Below, in pieces: positions 23,295-33,712 of a DNA stretch of 64,000 bases; within the stretch, counting starts at the first letter, position 1, and every line of letters starts with the position of its first letter. The stretch is from assembly GCA_025331125.1 (NCBI GenBank), contig JAOALB010000122.1:105629-169628 (forward strand), written 5' to 3'. A program made the translations under genes and the position numbers. The stretch comes from Mycogone perniciosa. Taxonomy: Eukaryota > Ascomycota > Sordariomycetes > Hypocreales > Hypocreaceae. The notes below the pieces were generated by a model. That model had not been told where the DNA came from. It worked only from the letters and a program-made list of their open reading frames with translations, and did not search any database.

Positions 23295-24861
23295 TTAAAG
23301 ATGGGCTTTAGTACCAGCAAGAAGTGACTGCATTATTATATCCCAGACACCCTGTGGTAGACGGCCAGTTAGCCAATAATTCCCAGCGGGATCTTTGCCT
23401 AGAATAGGAAAGATATAGCAGTTGTTAAATGGCTGGAAATGACCCTCATAATGTTGGTAGAACGGCTTGCCAAGACCATTAGGTCGCCCCTTAACTGATG
23501 TGCCCTCTTTAATAACAGCTCCAGAGAAATCGATGTCAAAGAACTTAGCCTTGTCTAGGTTGGTGAACATAATTTGGATCGTGTTAGGATCTCCAAATGA
23601 GGGTCGGCGCCCTGTTCGCTCACGACATTCTCGGGCCATGGCCACAAATGCTTCCACTTGCTCAAGGTTGGTTTGCTGTGCGATCCCCATCCGGACATTC
23701 GAGGCGATGAAGCTGAGAGGCTTCTTCAGGATTTCTCCAGCAGGGAGAAATGTGTACGAGCCCATGATGGCATTGGCTATGTATGCACTGCCCGCCGGCA
23801 AAAGACTTTTGGCCAACACACCTCTCATGCTGAAGCTATTCCGGATTGCAACCAGCTGATGGCTGGCAGGCCTTAAAGTATTAATCACCACCTGGGCCCA
23901 CCATGCAGATATGATATCTCCATCACTAAGGAACAGCTTTCCGAAATTTTCTGTATCGAGCAAGGCGAGTTCCCTCAATGCTCGCTGTTTCATGTGTTGA
24001 ACGTGCTGTGATGGAAGACACACGACACGAGCTTCATCCTGTATTGGAGATAGCTGCGATCGTAAGGCAACCTGTTTCCCAAGTTCTAGCATATCTTGTG
24101 GTGACATCAACCATTTCTTAAGGACCGATTCTTCCTTTGCCTTTGTTCCAAGTGAAGCCAATGGGTCAAAATCATAGCCATAGAAAGATTGCACGTCATG
24201 TACTCGGTCCTCCAAGACCGCGATCCAATTCGAGAAGAGAGTTCTAGAACCTACTCCATCCATCAATGTATGAGGCCAGGTGATAGTGATAGCGGTAGCA
24301 TTCTCGAACGTTATGATTCTCACTGCTAGTAGAGGGCGATCGGAGTAAAGGTAATGTTCAATTGACGTTGGAGTGTCTGGAGCTCGAGACAGTGATCGCA
24401 GATCTGTAGGGTCGCCAGCAATCGATGGACTCAAAGTTGGTGTCGGGAACTTGGAGCCAACAGGATGTTCCTCTACCTTGGTTGCAAAGTGTTCGTGCGT
24501 GTAAGCAAAGGGAGGGCGATTCTTATCGAAACAGATCGGAATGTGGAATTCAAGTTTTCCGCGAGTCTAATGGAGCAAAAAATGATTAACAGCTTTCTAT
24601 CATTGGAAATCGAAATCATAAGAGTTGCATTTTCGGAGGGTTCTTTATTCTTACATTCATCCGTAATCTACCACCCAACTTCCTCCAATTTCGTCTCTCC
24701 AGAAGCCTCCAGAGCGAATCATGAAGCTTCTTTATGTCTAGAACATCATTGAACAGATACGTCGTGTCAAGAATACTTGCACGAAAAACCTCGTCATCAT
24801 CCAGAAAGTGCAGCGAGATCACCGTGTCAGTCGGCACCCGTTCCGCTTGGGAGTACGTCAT
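23295..24861 (-). CDS. BAHD-type (PF02458 transferase family) O-acyltransferase
   Basis: Two exons on the minus strand, 24861-24655 and 24566-23295, are joined by an 88-bp intron (GTAAGA...CATTAG, phase 0) and give an uninterrupted 492-aa protein. The catalytic H-x3-D-G motif of this superfamily is present as HTLMDG (His about residue 168, Asp about 172). It is preceded by a beta strand (ATAITITWP), as in trichothecene acetyltransferases and related fungal enzymes. A canonical DFGWG motif was not found; the C-terminal region carries NYWLTGRLPQGVWD instead. The expected reaction is transfer of an acyl group from acyl-CoA to a hydroxyl of the cluster product in the cytosol. It lies between the exporter and the sesquiterpene cyclase, so it is probably a tailoring step. 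The acyl donor and the position acylated cannot be predicted. Confidence 0.85.
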
Positions 24862-25891
24862 CTTTCGTGCTCAAGGTCTTTGCGAGACGGTATTTTGTGT
24901 ACCTGCTTATCCTGCGAAAGCAAGAGTTGGTGGAACATTTAGTAATACTCGTACAGCACAGGGGAATATTGTCTAAACCCAAGTAGTTAATTGAATGAGG
25001 TTTGATGTTTGCTGCATACTACTGATGATTTGTCATCCCCTGACCGGCAAATGGCTGGTGTCGGGCCACTATGTATGCGACAGCTGGCCTTTATCTATTA
25101 GTGGCCAACTAAAAAAGGTGGTAAATACTAACGCCGGTGTACACGATTACTATATCCTGAATGATTGTAGAAACTGCGGGACATTGGGTTCCACCAGGTA
25201 ACTAACTAACCAGTCTCTTACCAATCAATAATCCGATAAAAAACGGTTGTTGCTATACATTAAGAGAGGGTTAGTTTTGCTAGTACGTACACATGGGTAT
25301 AATCCTTGCTGTATACTAATAGAATAGCCCTTGCTATTCTCCTCATGTGGAACCCAGGCTTTGCTTTATACACTATGGTCACCGTTTCATGCTATCTGTT
25401 GTATCCGAAGACACATAGATTTAGAAAATGTTTCCTTTTACTATCATAAATTGCTATCAATTGGTAAGCCATAATGATCATGCTCAAATTTAAGCAGATG
25501 ACTGTGGGGGGCTTAGACATCACATGGATCTTCATCCCCCTGATGACTTGAGTTTTCCTCTTATGGCAGTTCTTAGGAATCAACGACGATCGGATCTGCA
25601 GCCGCGATGTCACCTCACCCGGGCAGCCGTGCATCTAAAACTTATTATTAATTCCATAGACTTATTTATCTCTCCAGACTAAAGATTAGGTAGTATATTA
25701 AACCGAGATTTATTACATTCACTCCCCCCCAGGTCATGAAGAGTAGAGACCTTGTCGACTTTACTTATTGCGTGGTTCTCGTACTATGTATCTTGAAAAC
25801 TCAGCTGTCTCTATCTTTGTCTCTAATACCTTGACTGCTGCCTGGTATGCATCCTGAGTCTTAGCCTTTGGATTTTGCTGTCCTATTAGAC

Positions 25892-25907
25892 TACGGAGTA
25901 CTCCGTA
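25892..25907. repeat. Perfect 16-bp palindrome TACGGAGTACTCCGTA
   Basis: The sequence equals its own reverse complement. It consists of two inverted copies of the 9-mer TACGGAGTA that overlap at the central base pair. The same 9-mer recurs at several other intergenic places in the window. Confidence 0.9.
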
Positions 25908-26129
25908 CCTTAGTAGGTTATTGAGCCTACACTACTTTAACCATCTCCACTTAATCACTGCTTATGTGCTTACCTTCTGCCCCACTCGGTAATTGATCTC
26001 AGCTACTATTGTTATTTACTTTCTTATCGTATTGACAGCCTCGCTAAGCCCATGAAGGTCTGACTGTTTTGTCAGCGACCACAATACAGACTACTACTAG
26101 TAGTATGTACTCCGTATTGCTTCGTAGTG

Positions 26130-26145
26130 TACTCCGTACGGAGTA
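26130..26145. repeat. Perfect 16-bp palindrome TACTCCGTACGGAGTA
   Basis: This is the opposite arrangement of the same 9-mer: TACTCCGTA followed by TACGGAGTA with overlap. A further single TACTCCGTA lies just upstream at 26108-26116. It may be a dispersed repeat remnant or a protein-binding site; the sequence alone does not decide. Confidence 0.9.
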
Positions 26146-26814
26146 TGAAAGTCTTACATTAATTCCCGAGTGTGGAGGCACGGAAGCAATTCATGGCATC
26201 AATAATAGCGTGGCGGCCTGATTGGTGCCAGAATACGAGCGACTACTCGTATGTAACCCACGGTTATGTTGTACGGAGTACGGAATAATACTGTCAGTCC
26301 GAACTCCTTGAAGCCAGCGTCTCCCATGGACCCACTACACACGGGAAATGGCACGGGAAGTGACAGACCCCGAGGTTGCCCAACTACGAGTACGAGTACT
26401 ACTCCTTACGACATGATGCAATTTTTTATCCCCTTCGTTTTCATGGGACCCACGAAGTTAGGAGTGTCGTTATGCGGACTATTAGTAACATCTATCTTCA
26501 CGCCCTTGAGGTAAATATTACCACGGTCAAAGCCACGGTCTGCGTGATTTCCACTGTCAGCGAGCCAAAGCCAGCATTCAGTCTTAATTAGGCAATTGAT
26601 TCGTTCGGAGCTAACGAGTGTATTTGCTATGCATATTTTTTGTCTTGACCAGATCTAGACAGACCGCTTCTGACATGCTGGTTCGCAAGACTAGAATGCC
26701 TGATAGAGCTTGACTGTGCGAATTTACGCCAATACTACAATCTACGTTCCACCCCAATGCCGAGCTAAGTACGCCAAATAGGTTTGAGGAATCGCCCGTC
26801 TTATGGGTAACTAA

Positions 26815-28310
26815 CTAGAATTCCAGCAGAAAGCCACCATCGGGGTTCTTGAGGACACTGTCCAATCCATACCGCTTCGTACGCAGGCTATTTTGAGCTC
26901 GTTAGATTCCATGCAGTAATAAGATGTATTATTACAGAGAGAGATAATCCATTGCACTTACCTCCAGTAGAGATTTCCAGAACAGTTGTATCGACAGTCT
27001 CGAATGAACTCAGAGGCATTGTATTTATCAGTCGAAGTGTCGTCAATAGTGCCTAGCAATCTTCCCGCAGCAGTTTCAAAGCGGTCAATGGACTCTTCCA
27101 GGGACTTCAATGCGTTGTCAATGGCATCCTGTGGCGTCTCCGTGTATGTGCAAAGGACAGGAATCAGGCTGTCGATAGCACCTTTAGCCTAGAGATGGAT
27201 GAATTAGCATAGATATGCATACCGATTTCGAGATATCAGACTTACAATTTCCTTCCTTAATGAGAGAATGTCGTTAACGCTAAATAACAGAATTGTAAGT
27301 GAGTGGTCACTTCTATTCACATTCCGCTACGCACATAGATACGTTGATATTGGATTCATCCCAAATCTTTTTCATTTCTGGATGGTCCATGATGGCGTCA
27401 GGAATCCTGACTCCTGCTCTGAATCTGTGCTCCATTTTCATTAGTTGGCTGTACGTTTCAATGCAAGGATGCAAGTAGGCAGGGGTGCAAAGGGGTGCAA
27501 GGGGGAGGGGGTGTGTTTACTCATTCACAGCCATAATCACACCCACCGCACTCGTTCCCATCCGGATTTCCCAATACTCTTCTAGCGAAGGAATGCGACC
27601 GTCAAGTCTCGTCTGCTGCTCGAGTTGCGACATTTGCATAAAAAACACCATCTCTTTCAGGAACCTCTTCCGCTGCCCTAAAAACATGTTAGATCAGAGA
27701 ACCAGAGTAACGAGGCGGAACTTACTAATATTGTACGCATTCAACAATGCTTCACCAATGACACCAAAGCTGCGGATGATGGCATTCGGGGGTCCTGAGA
27801 TCTTTCTCTGAACATAGGAATCCAGGTCTTGGCTCAATCCAAGCGTCTGCATCACATAAATAATGGTATCTTGTCGATATTGTTGAGAGGCTTCAAAGTT
27901 GTCACTCAGCGCTCCGGTGGATTCATCGATCTCATCATCCCACACAAAGAGCCAAAAGGATAAAAAAGCCAGAATCCGTAGCTCGTCCCAGGGCGCTCGG
28001 GGCCACCAAGTTGACGCAAATAGGGCAAAATCACAACTTTGAAGCTTGGCTACTTTGATTGGATCTGAAAAGAGGCTTTTCATAAAAGAAATGTTAGCCA
28101 TGAGGTATTCAAAAGTTTTTGGTCAAGACCATATTCATTCATCTCATCATACCTGGCGATCCTCACATCCATCACGGGAACCAGATTCTTGTACTCTGGA
28201 TTAACAGCAGCTGGCCAGTTCGTGAAAGCCGGCTGCATGTTAGGAACCGAGATCGAGCATGATCTGATTTTGGCCAGGAGTTGGTCGCGTTGGCTATAAT
28301 CTTGCGTCAT
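26815..28310 (-). CDS. Class I sesquiterpene cyclase (terpene synthase)
   Basis: Seven exons on the minus strand fit in phase: 28310-28153, 28075-27726, 27677-27521, 27424-27335, 27279-27246, 27188-26962 and 26887-26815. The introns are 48-96 bp. They give 362 aa without a stop, typical for a fungal sesquiterpene cyclase. Metal-binding motif 1 is DDEID (Asp99, Asp100, Asp103, in FVWDDEIDE). The NSE triad is N254-D255-x2-S258-x3-E262 (NDILSLRKE), and the C-terminal Arg-Tyr pair is R344-Y345 after the NLYWSLRTK stretch. Arg in YWEIRMGTS fits the pyrophosphate sensor. All catalytic elements are present, so farnesyl diphosphate cyclisation is expected in the cytosol; the product skeleton is unknown. 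The gene is head-to-head with a P450 and is the core enzyme of the cluster. As I recall, the botrydial cyclase has a DDQFD-type motif, so direct orthology with it is doubtful. Confidence 0.93.
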
Positions 28311-28908
28311 TTTGAAGAATAATTTAATGATAAAATCAGATGTGATTGATCGTAGACACAGTAGTAGTAACAGGGAGATGTAGAATACAACGCTCACAAA
28401 GATTGTTGTGTAATCCAGGAGTTATCGATACATGTATACCGAGGCTTCTTAGACGAAAGAGCTGATTGATATAGAGTTAAGATAGCAAATGCATAGTATT
28501 CGTATCCTCCGAGGTCCAATAACTTATTGCCCCATTACCTCATGTATTATCATCCTTGAACAAGGACTTTTGTGTAATCCACTCCGGCCATCCGAGTGTC
28601 TGAGCCGATCCACGCCCCTACTTGTAAGTTGCAACTTCTTCAAGACTACTCCCGGGCGGGATCTAAGCGCCACTAGCCACGTAGGAGGCCTCGCCATTTC
28701 TCCATAAGCTATTTCCCGAATGTGCCAGGAATTAGAAGATGCAATATGTAAGGATTATTCTGATAGTCCATTCTGATTGTCAGAGAGTTGATATCTAGTC
28801 TAGGGTTGTCAAACTAGAGTGTCAGGCACACAAACCGTGATAGTGCGAACTCTGACAACCTCCCGCCTTTCTACACACAAAGCAGATTGGCAAAGAAAGG
28901 CTATCAAG
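28311..28908. promoter_or_regulatory. Bidirectional promoter between sesquiterpene cyclase and first P450
   Basis: About 600 bp separate the two divergent start codons (28310 on minus, 28909 on plus), so both upstream regions must lie here. GC-rich patches such as CTCCGGCCATCCGAG (about 28579-28593) and CCCGGGCGGG (28650-28659) could hold C6-factor half-sites. No exact CGG(Nx)CCG pair can be assigned with confidence. Confidence 0.55.
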
Positions 28909-30864
28909 ATGCTCTCTACGGCAGTTGTGATTGAGCATATATGCTCAGTCACTTTGCGGGAAGCAGCATTGTATGCCTTGGGCATATTTTGCTTGATGAT
29001 AGGTTGGGTCGTCATCTACCGTCTCGCTTTCCACCCATTGTCACGATTTCCGGGGCCAAAATTGGCTGCGATCACAAAATGGTACGAGTGCTACTACGAC
29101 TTGTTGAAGAGTCCCGGGGGACAATTTGCAAAGGAGATAGATCGTATACATGATCAGTATGGTATGTATGTTTTCCACATTTACGCATGGTTGTCAATAA
29201 TTAAAGACTGCATAGGCCCTATTGTTCGCATCAATCCAGATGAGATCCATATTCGTGATCCTTTATGGCTGGACACTCTCTATGCCCCAAATCCAACTCA
29301 TCGTGATAAGTATCCGCCCGCTGCTCGCATGGCGGGATTACCCCTCGGAAGTAAGTATCTTTCTACCCTTTGTTTGCTAAGGAATTCTGTGTAGCTAATA
29401 CTCGTTGCTATTTAGGCCATGGAACGATCGAACATGATATCCATCGCAAGAGAAGGGCTGCCAATGCACCTTTGTTCTCGAAACGAGCTCTCCTTGCAGA
29501 CGGGGAGGGTTTGATTCGACAACACGTTAATCAACTGGCAGGCAGATTCAAGGAGTCCTTGGAAGAGGGTAAGCCGGTCCAACTAGACACGGTTTTACTT
29601 GCTTTCACCACGGATACTCTTTATCATTATGCATTTGATAAAGAGTCTGACTTGATGAGTGATCCTGCTGCGGCTCAAAGCTGGAGAAACGCTATGCAGT
29701 CAGTGGCTGCCGCAACTCCTTTTATCAAGCAATTCCCTTGGATTCTTGCTATTGTGAGATCATTACCACACTCATTCCTTTCCCACATGTTACCGGATGT
29801 ATCAAGACTTCTTGGAGTTCATACGGTGAGGCCTCTCAATATTCAACTCGACTTCATCTGAATCTGACATGAACCAAGACAATGGCAAGCATGGTAGCGG
29901 ACTACATTTCAACTAAAGAACACCAGCCACAGAAGAAACCTGAGGGAGATTCTGGTGCCAAGATTAGCCTGCAGCGACCCAAAACTCTCTTTCATGCAAT
30001 TGAACGAAGCTCACTCCCACTCCATGAAAAGAATGCAATTCGTTTACAGCAAGAAGGGGCAACAATGCTATTCGCTGGAGGCGAAACTACTGCTCGTCTC
30101 CTGGCTCATACAATCTTCCACCTTCTTGAAAATCCAGAGATTCTACAGAAAGTCCAGGGTGAGATACTGGAAGCCGCGGGTGACAATAACCAAGTGCCGG
30201 ATCTGAGAACCTTGGAAAAATTACCATGGCTGGTGAGGATTACTTCCCAATCACTAAACGACTGGACTTGACACTTATCGCATATCCCAGGCGGCTTCTG
30301 TCCGAGAGTCTCTTCGACTTAGGGCTGCAACAACATCCAGATTGCCCCTAGTGTCAAACAAAGAACTTGCGTATCAAAACTGGGTCATTCCAGCCCAGGT
30401 GAGCCACAATAAACCTTTAGACTATACGAGTAATTATTTGACACTAACTCTGCTCTGCTTAGACACCTGTTAGCATGAGCCACCCAGACATTCTCCACGA
30501 TCCAACTATTTATCCCCACCCACTGAAATTTGACCCAGAACGTTGGTTTAACCCTACTGAGCGAGCCAACCGTTCCTTTGTTGCATTTGGCAAGGGAACT
30601 CGAATGTGTCAGGGCATGGAGTACGCAAGATGACCCCCGTCTTCTGTTTCAAGTGTTTATCTAACCATTCTCGATAGTTTTGCATATGCAGAGATGTATA
30701 TCACCCTCGCGACGCTCCTTTGCCGATTCGACCTGGCGCTTTTTGAGACATATCGTGGACGTGACATCGACTACGTTCGGGATTGTTTCCTTGGTGAACC
30801 AAATCCGGCCAGTCCAGGAATTCGCATCAAGGTAGTTGCAGATACCGGCAAATTTGCGCAGTAG
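28909..30864 (+). CDS. Cytochrome P450 monooxygenase (trichodiene-oxygenase-like group)
   Basis: Seven exons fit in phase: 28909-29161, 29216-29350, 29416-29825, 29879-30232, 30291-30398, 30463-30620 and 30678-30864. They give 534 aa. The start chosen at 28909 is followed by a single N-terminal membrane anchor (ALYALGIFCLMIGWVVIYRL) and the proline hinge SRFPGPKLAA. The I-helix oxygen motif is AGGETT (332-337), ExxR is E390-SL-R393, the PERF motif reads FDPERW, and the haem loop is FGKGTRMCQG with Cys469 as axial ligand. All P450 hallmarks are present, so it should be an active ER-bound monooxygenase. The FPGPKLAAITKWYE...HDQYGPIVRINPDE pattern is that of the Tri4-like fungal P450s that oxidise terpenes. 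Divergent pairing with the cyclase suggests it catalyses an early oxidation of the cyclase product. Confidence 0.92.
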
Positions 30865-31303
30865 ACGATTTATGGGTGAATAGTTGGTGGGTGTTCTGTT
30901 TGGGGGTTTATGTTGGAGTTCGGTTTAACTGTTCCCCATCAATATAGCATATGCACAAGAAAGTGGTCGACTTGCAGACCCCCAAGTATTTGGTAAATCA
31001 TGGTGTAACGTAACGGACGGCATTAATCCACAAAACGATCATAATGACTTAACCATTAGTTTTTCTACCAGCCGGGTACTACTACTATTGCCGTGGCGTC
31101 AACCGAAACTACCTTAGTCATTTGTGGATTTGTCCTCTCTAAATTTAGTCTATTTAAGCCTGGTTATACTATCTGCAATGACAACAGAGTTCTTCTAACT
31201 GTGGGAAAATTTTCTAATCCTTGGGCATAGACACAGACTAAATTGACCTCTCTAAACTAGTGTAGCCCTAGGCACATGTCCCACATACTGTTCCGCTCCT
31301 CTT
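30865..31303. other. Convergent spacer between two P450 genes
   Basis: About 440 bp lie between the tail-to-tail P450 genes. It should contain both 3' UTRs. No gene, repeat or RNA was recognised. Confidence 0.5.
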
Positions 31304-32907
31304 TCAATTGGATCCTTCATCCACCTTTGCAGTGAAAGTGACAGAAATAGGATGCGAAGCATATTCTAAGATGCCATCAACGAAAGGTAGTGTGAAACCG
31401 GGGTCGTTCAGTTTTATCTGTTCAAGTTAGTGATGTCCATCAGCCGTAAATTTGTCATCCTTCTGCAGGACGGGGACTTACGTTGTACATCATCAGCAGA
31501 GTTGGGATAACCTTTTTGATCTCGAGTTCCGCAATATGTCGACCCAAGCAGACTCTACTTCCGGCACTCCATCCAAGGAAGCCCTTTTCCATGGCAATGC
31601 GTTCCTCATCAGGTCGGTTTAGCCAGCGTTCCGGTCGGAAGTGTGCTGCATCCTCGCCAAAGCATGCTCGATCCATGTGTACAGCCATAGCAAGACATCC
31701 AATAACTGTCCCCCCAGGAATGAAAGTACCGTTGATGTAGCAACCTGACGAGGGAACTATTCTCTCCATGGGAATGGCAAGGGCTGGGTTCAGCCTTAAA
31801 GCCTCTCTCAATACGGCGTCCAGGTATGGCAGGCGGCTGACCTCCGTGTAACGTGGAGGAATCGACAGTTTACCAGTCTGATGAGCGTCATGGAGCTCCT
31901 CCATTAGTGCTTTAAGGCAAGAGGGTTTTTTTAGTAGAAAATATAGCATTGTAGTCATTGCTCCAGAGGTAGTGTCGGTGCCGGCTGAGATGATGGAGTT
32001 GACCACACTGGTTATTGTTTGAGCCTTGAGGACATTGGGGTATTTTTCGCTGTAATCAATGCATTTCTGCAAAAGATCCCTTCGTCCTGAATCTTGCGGG
32101 GAGGCTTTGCGGGCGTCAAAGCGTCTTTTACTCATCTTCGCCCACTGTGATGGTTGAGCCAGCCATTTCCCCCAGACTGTGTTGCAGTAGATAAAGCGTT
32201 CCAGCTGCGGTAGGCTCTGCCAGGAGTACCAGTGGGAAATTCGCTTATGAGTAAGCTGTGAGAGCCCGTAGACATCAGCTCCATGGTGAAGATGACCAGG
32301 TTCCTCGGTGAATGCGATCCTCATGAGGAAGTCTAGCTGGAAGAATTGCAAAACATCGTGGAGAATGAAGGTTTCATTTTGCCCGATCCTTTGGAGAAGT
32401 TTCCCTAGAGTTATATCCACGTCGGGCTCATAGTCTAGCAGGCTCTTTGTGGTGAATGCACCACCGATGGCTCGTTTCAGCGCTCGATTTTGCTCCTCGT
32501 CCTGCATATCAACGATACTACCAACCGATTGGCCATTTACAAAGACCCTCATCGGCTCATATGAGTCTGCCTGTTTGTAGGGTTTCAGTCATGTTAATCT
32601 TGACATTCACTCGAGACAGATTCTAACTAACCTTGACATATTCCCCTTTGTTTGAATATATCACACTGACGTAGCTTGGATCGCTGACGCTGATGGTGTT
32701 TGGGCCAATCCTCACTATACCTCCATATCGCTGGTGTAAGTCCAGAAGACTAGGTAGAATGGAACCCCGATACTGAATACGGAATCTCCAAAGGTCCGTC
32801 AGTGCTGCCAAGATGGGCCCAGGGACTTGTCTGAGGCGCCAGTATCGCGAGAAAGCAGCAATACAAAGACAAAGCCCAATGATGGCGCCCAGGAATATCG
32901 TCGTCAT
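31304..32907 (-). CDS. Cytochrome P450 monooxygenase (pisatin-demethylase-like group) with Trp in the haem motif
   Basis: Three exons on the minus strand, 32907-32632, 32570-31482 and 31417-31304, with introns of 61 and 64 bp, give 492 aa. The start at 32907 places the membrane anchor (MTTIFLGAIIGLCLCIAAF) at the N-terminus; an in-frame ATG 24 codons upstream is less likely. The hinge is VPGPILAAL. The I-helix motif is SAGTDTTSG, ExxR is EALR, and the PERF region reads FRPERW. The haem loop is WSAGSRVCLG with Cys433: the usual Phe of FxxGxRxCxG is Trp426. The last exon supplies the C-terminal beta region and was found by splice-phase agreement. It resembles fungal P450s of the pisatin demethylase and botrydial tailoring groups. 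It is likely a second oxidation step of the sesquiterpenoid. Confidence 0.9.
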
Positions 32908-33712
32908 TTTTTCATGGGGGAATGAAAGAAAGCCTGTCTTTCGGGGTTCGGCTTTGTTCTTCAGGTTAGTGATCTTCAAGAATTCACTAGTGATTAAACG
33001 ATTAATGCCTTATATACGATGTACAAATATTAACACATTTCACAACGGAGGTGACAAGGGGGATAAACGCACTCGTATCGGCGCGCTAATAGACCCATCT
33101 GACTCGAGTCCCATAGAGGGCGTCTTTTACTACTTTCACCCGCCTCGGGCGTGCATATAGCACATTCTCTTGTGCAGGGTGCCATTAGCGCTTACTGTTA
33201 TGTATTTGGTACTATTATTCTTTTGACTGTGTTAAGGTTAAGGCACCTTTGTCCCTTGATCCACTTATACTCTGTGATGCGGTAATGGTTTATTCAAACA
33301 CGAGCGAGATAGGAGCCAAATGCTGGTACTCCGTATAACTATCATAATAGACTTATTTAGTAGTAGTACTCCGTAGTAATAATCGATCCATTATATGACC
33401 GGCATTTTACTCGGGTCATCGGATAGGCCGTACCTTGACACAGCCAAAGGGTGAAACAGCGGTAAATGAGGATACTCTGCTTATCTTTTCTGCAAGGGTA
33501 ACATCATTTTCTGCAAGATTCCTCATAGACCAAACTGGGTTAGCATTCAACATCGGGCTCGGCTAAATAACTAGGCTTCAAGTCATCAATGTTGTCCACC
33601 TTATGACAAAGCTATAAACCGTAGTATGAAAGTTGTATTGCACGAATTTATGTTTTGTGCGCAGTTGCGGTCCTTTTGCCACATCACCTCATTATCGTTG
33701 GCGAAACACACA
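32908..33712. promoter_or_regulatory. Bidirectional promoter between second and third P450 genes
   Basis: About 800 bp separate the divergent start codons (32907 on minus, 33713 on plus). Two copies of TACTCCGTA lie 31 bp apart at 33327-33335 and 33367-33375. No other motif can be named. Confidence 0.5.

Larger units (their letters stand above)
24862..26814. other. 1.95-kb gene-free interval inside the cluster, with palindromic TACGGAGTA motifs
   Basis: No coding region is supported on either strand. The right half is dense in copies of TACGGAGTA/TACTCCGTA: a 16-bp perfect palindrome at 25892-25907, single copies at 26108-26116 and 26272-26280, and a second 16-bp palindrome at 26130-26145. 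A C-run (eight C) lies near 25723. The left end must hold the acyltransferase promoter, and the right end the 3' UTR of the cyclase gene. Confidence 0.55.
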
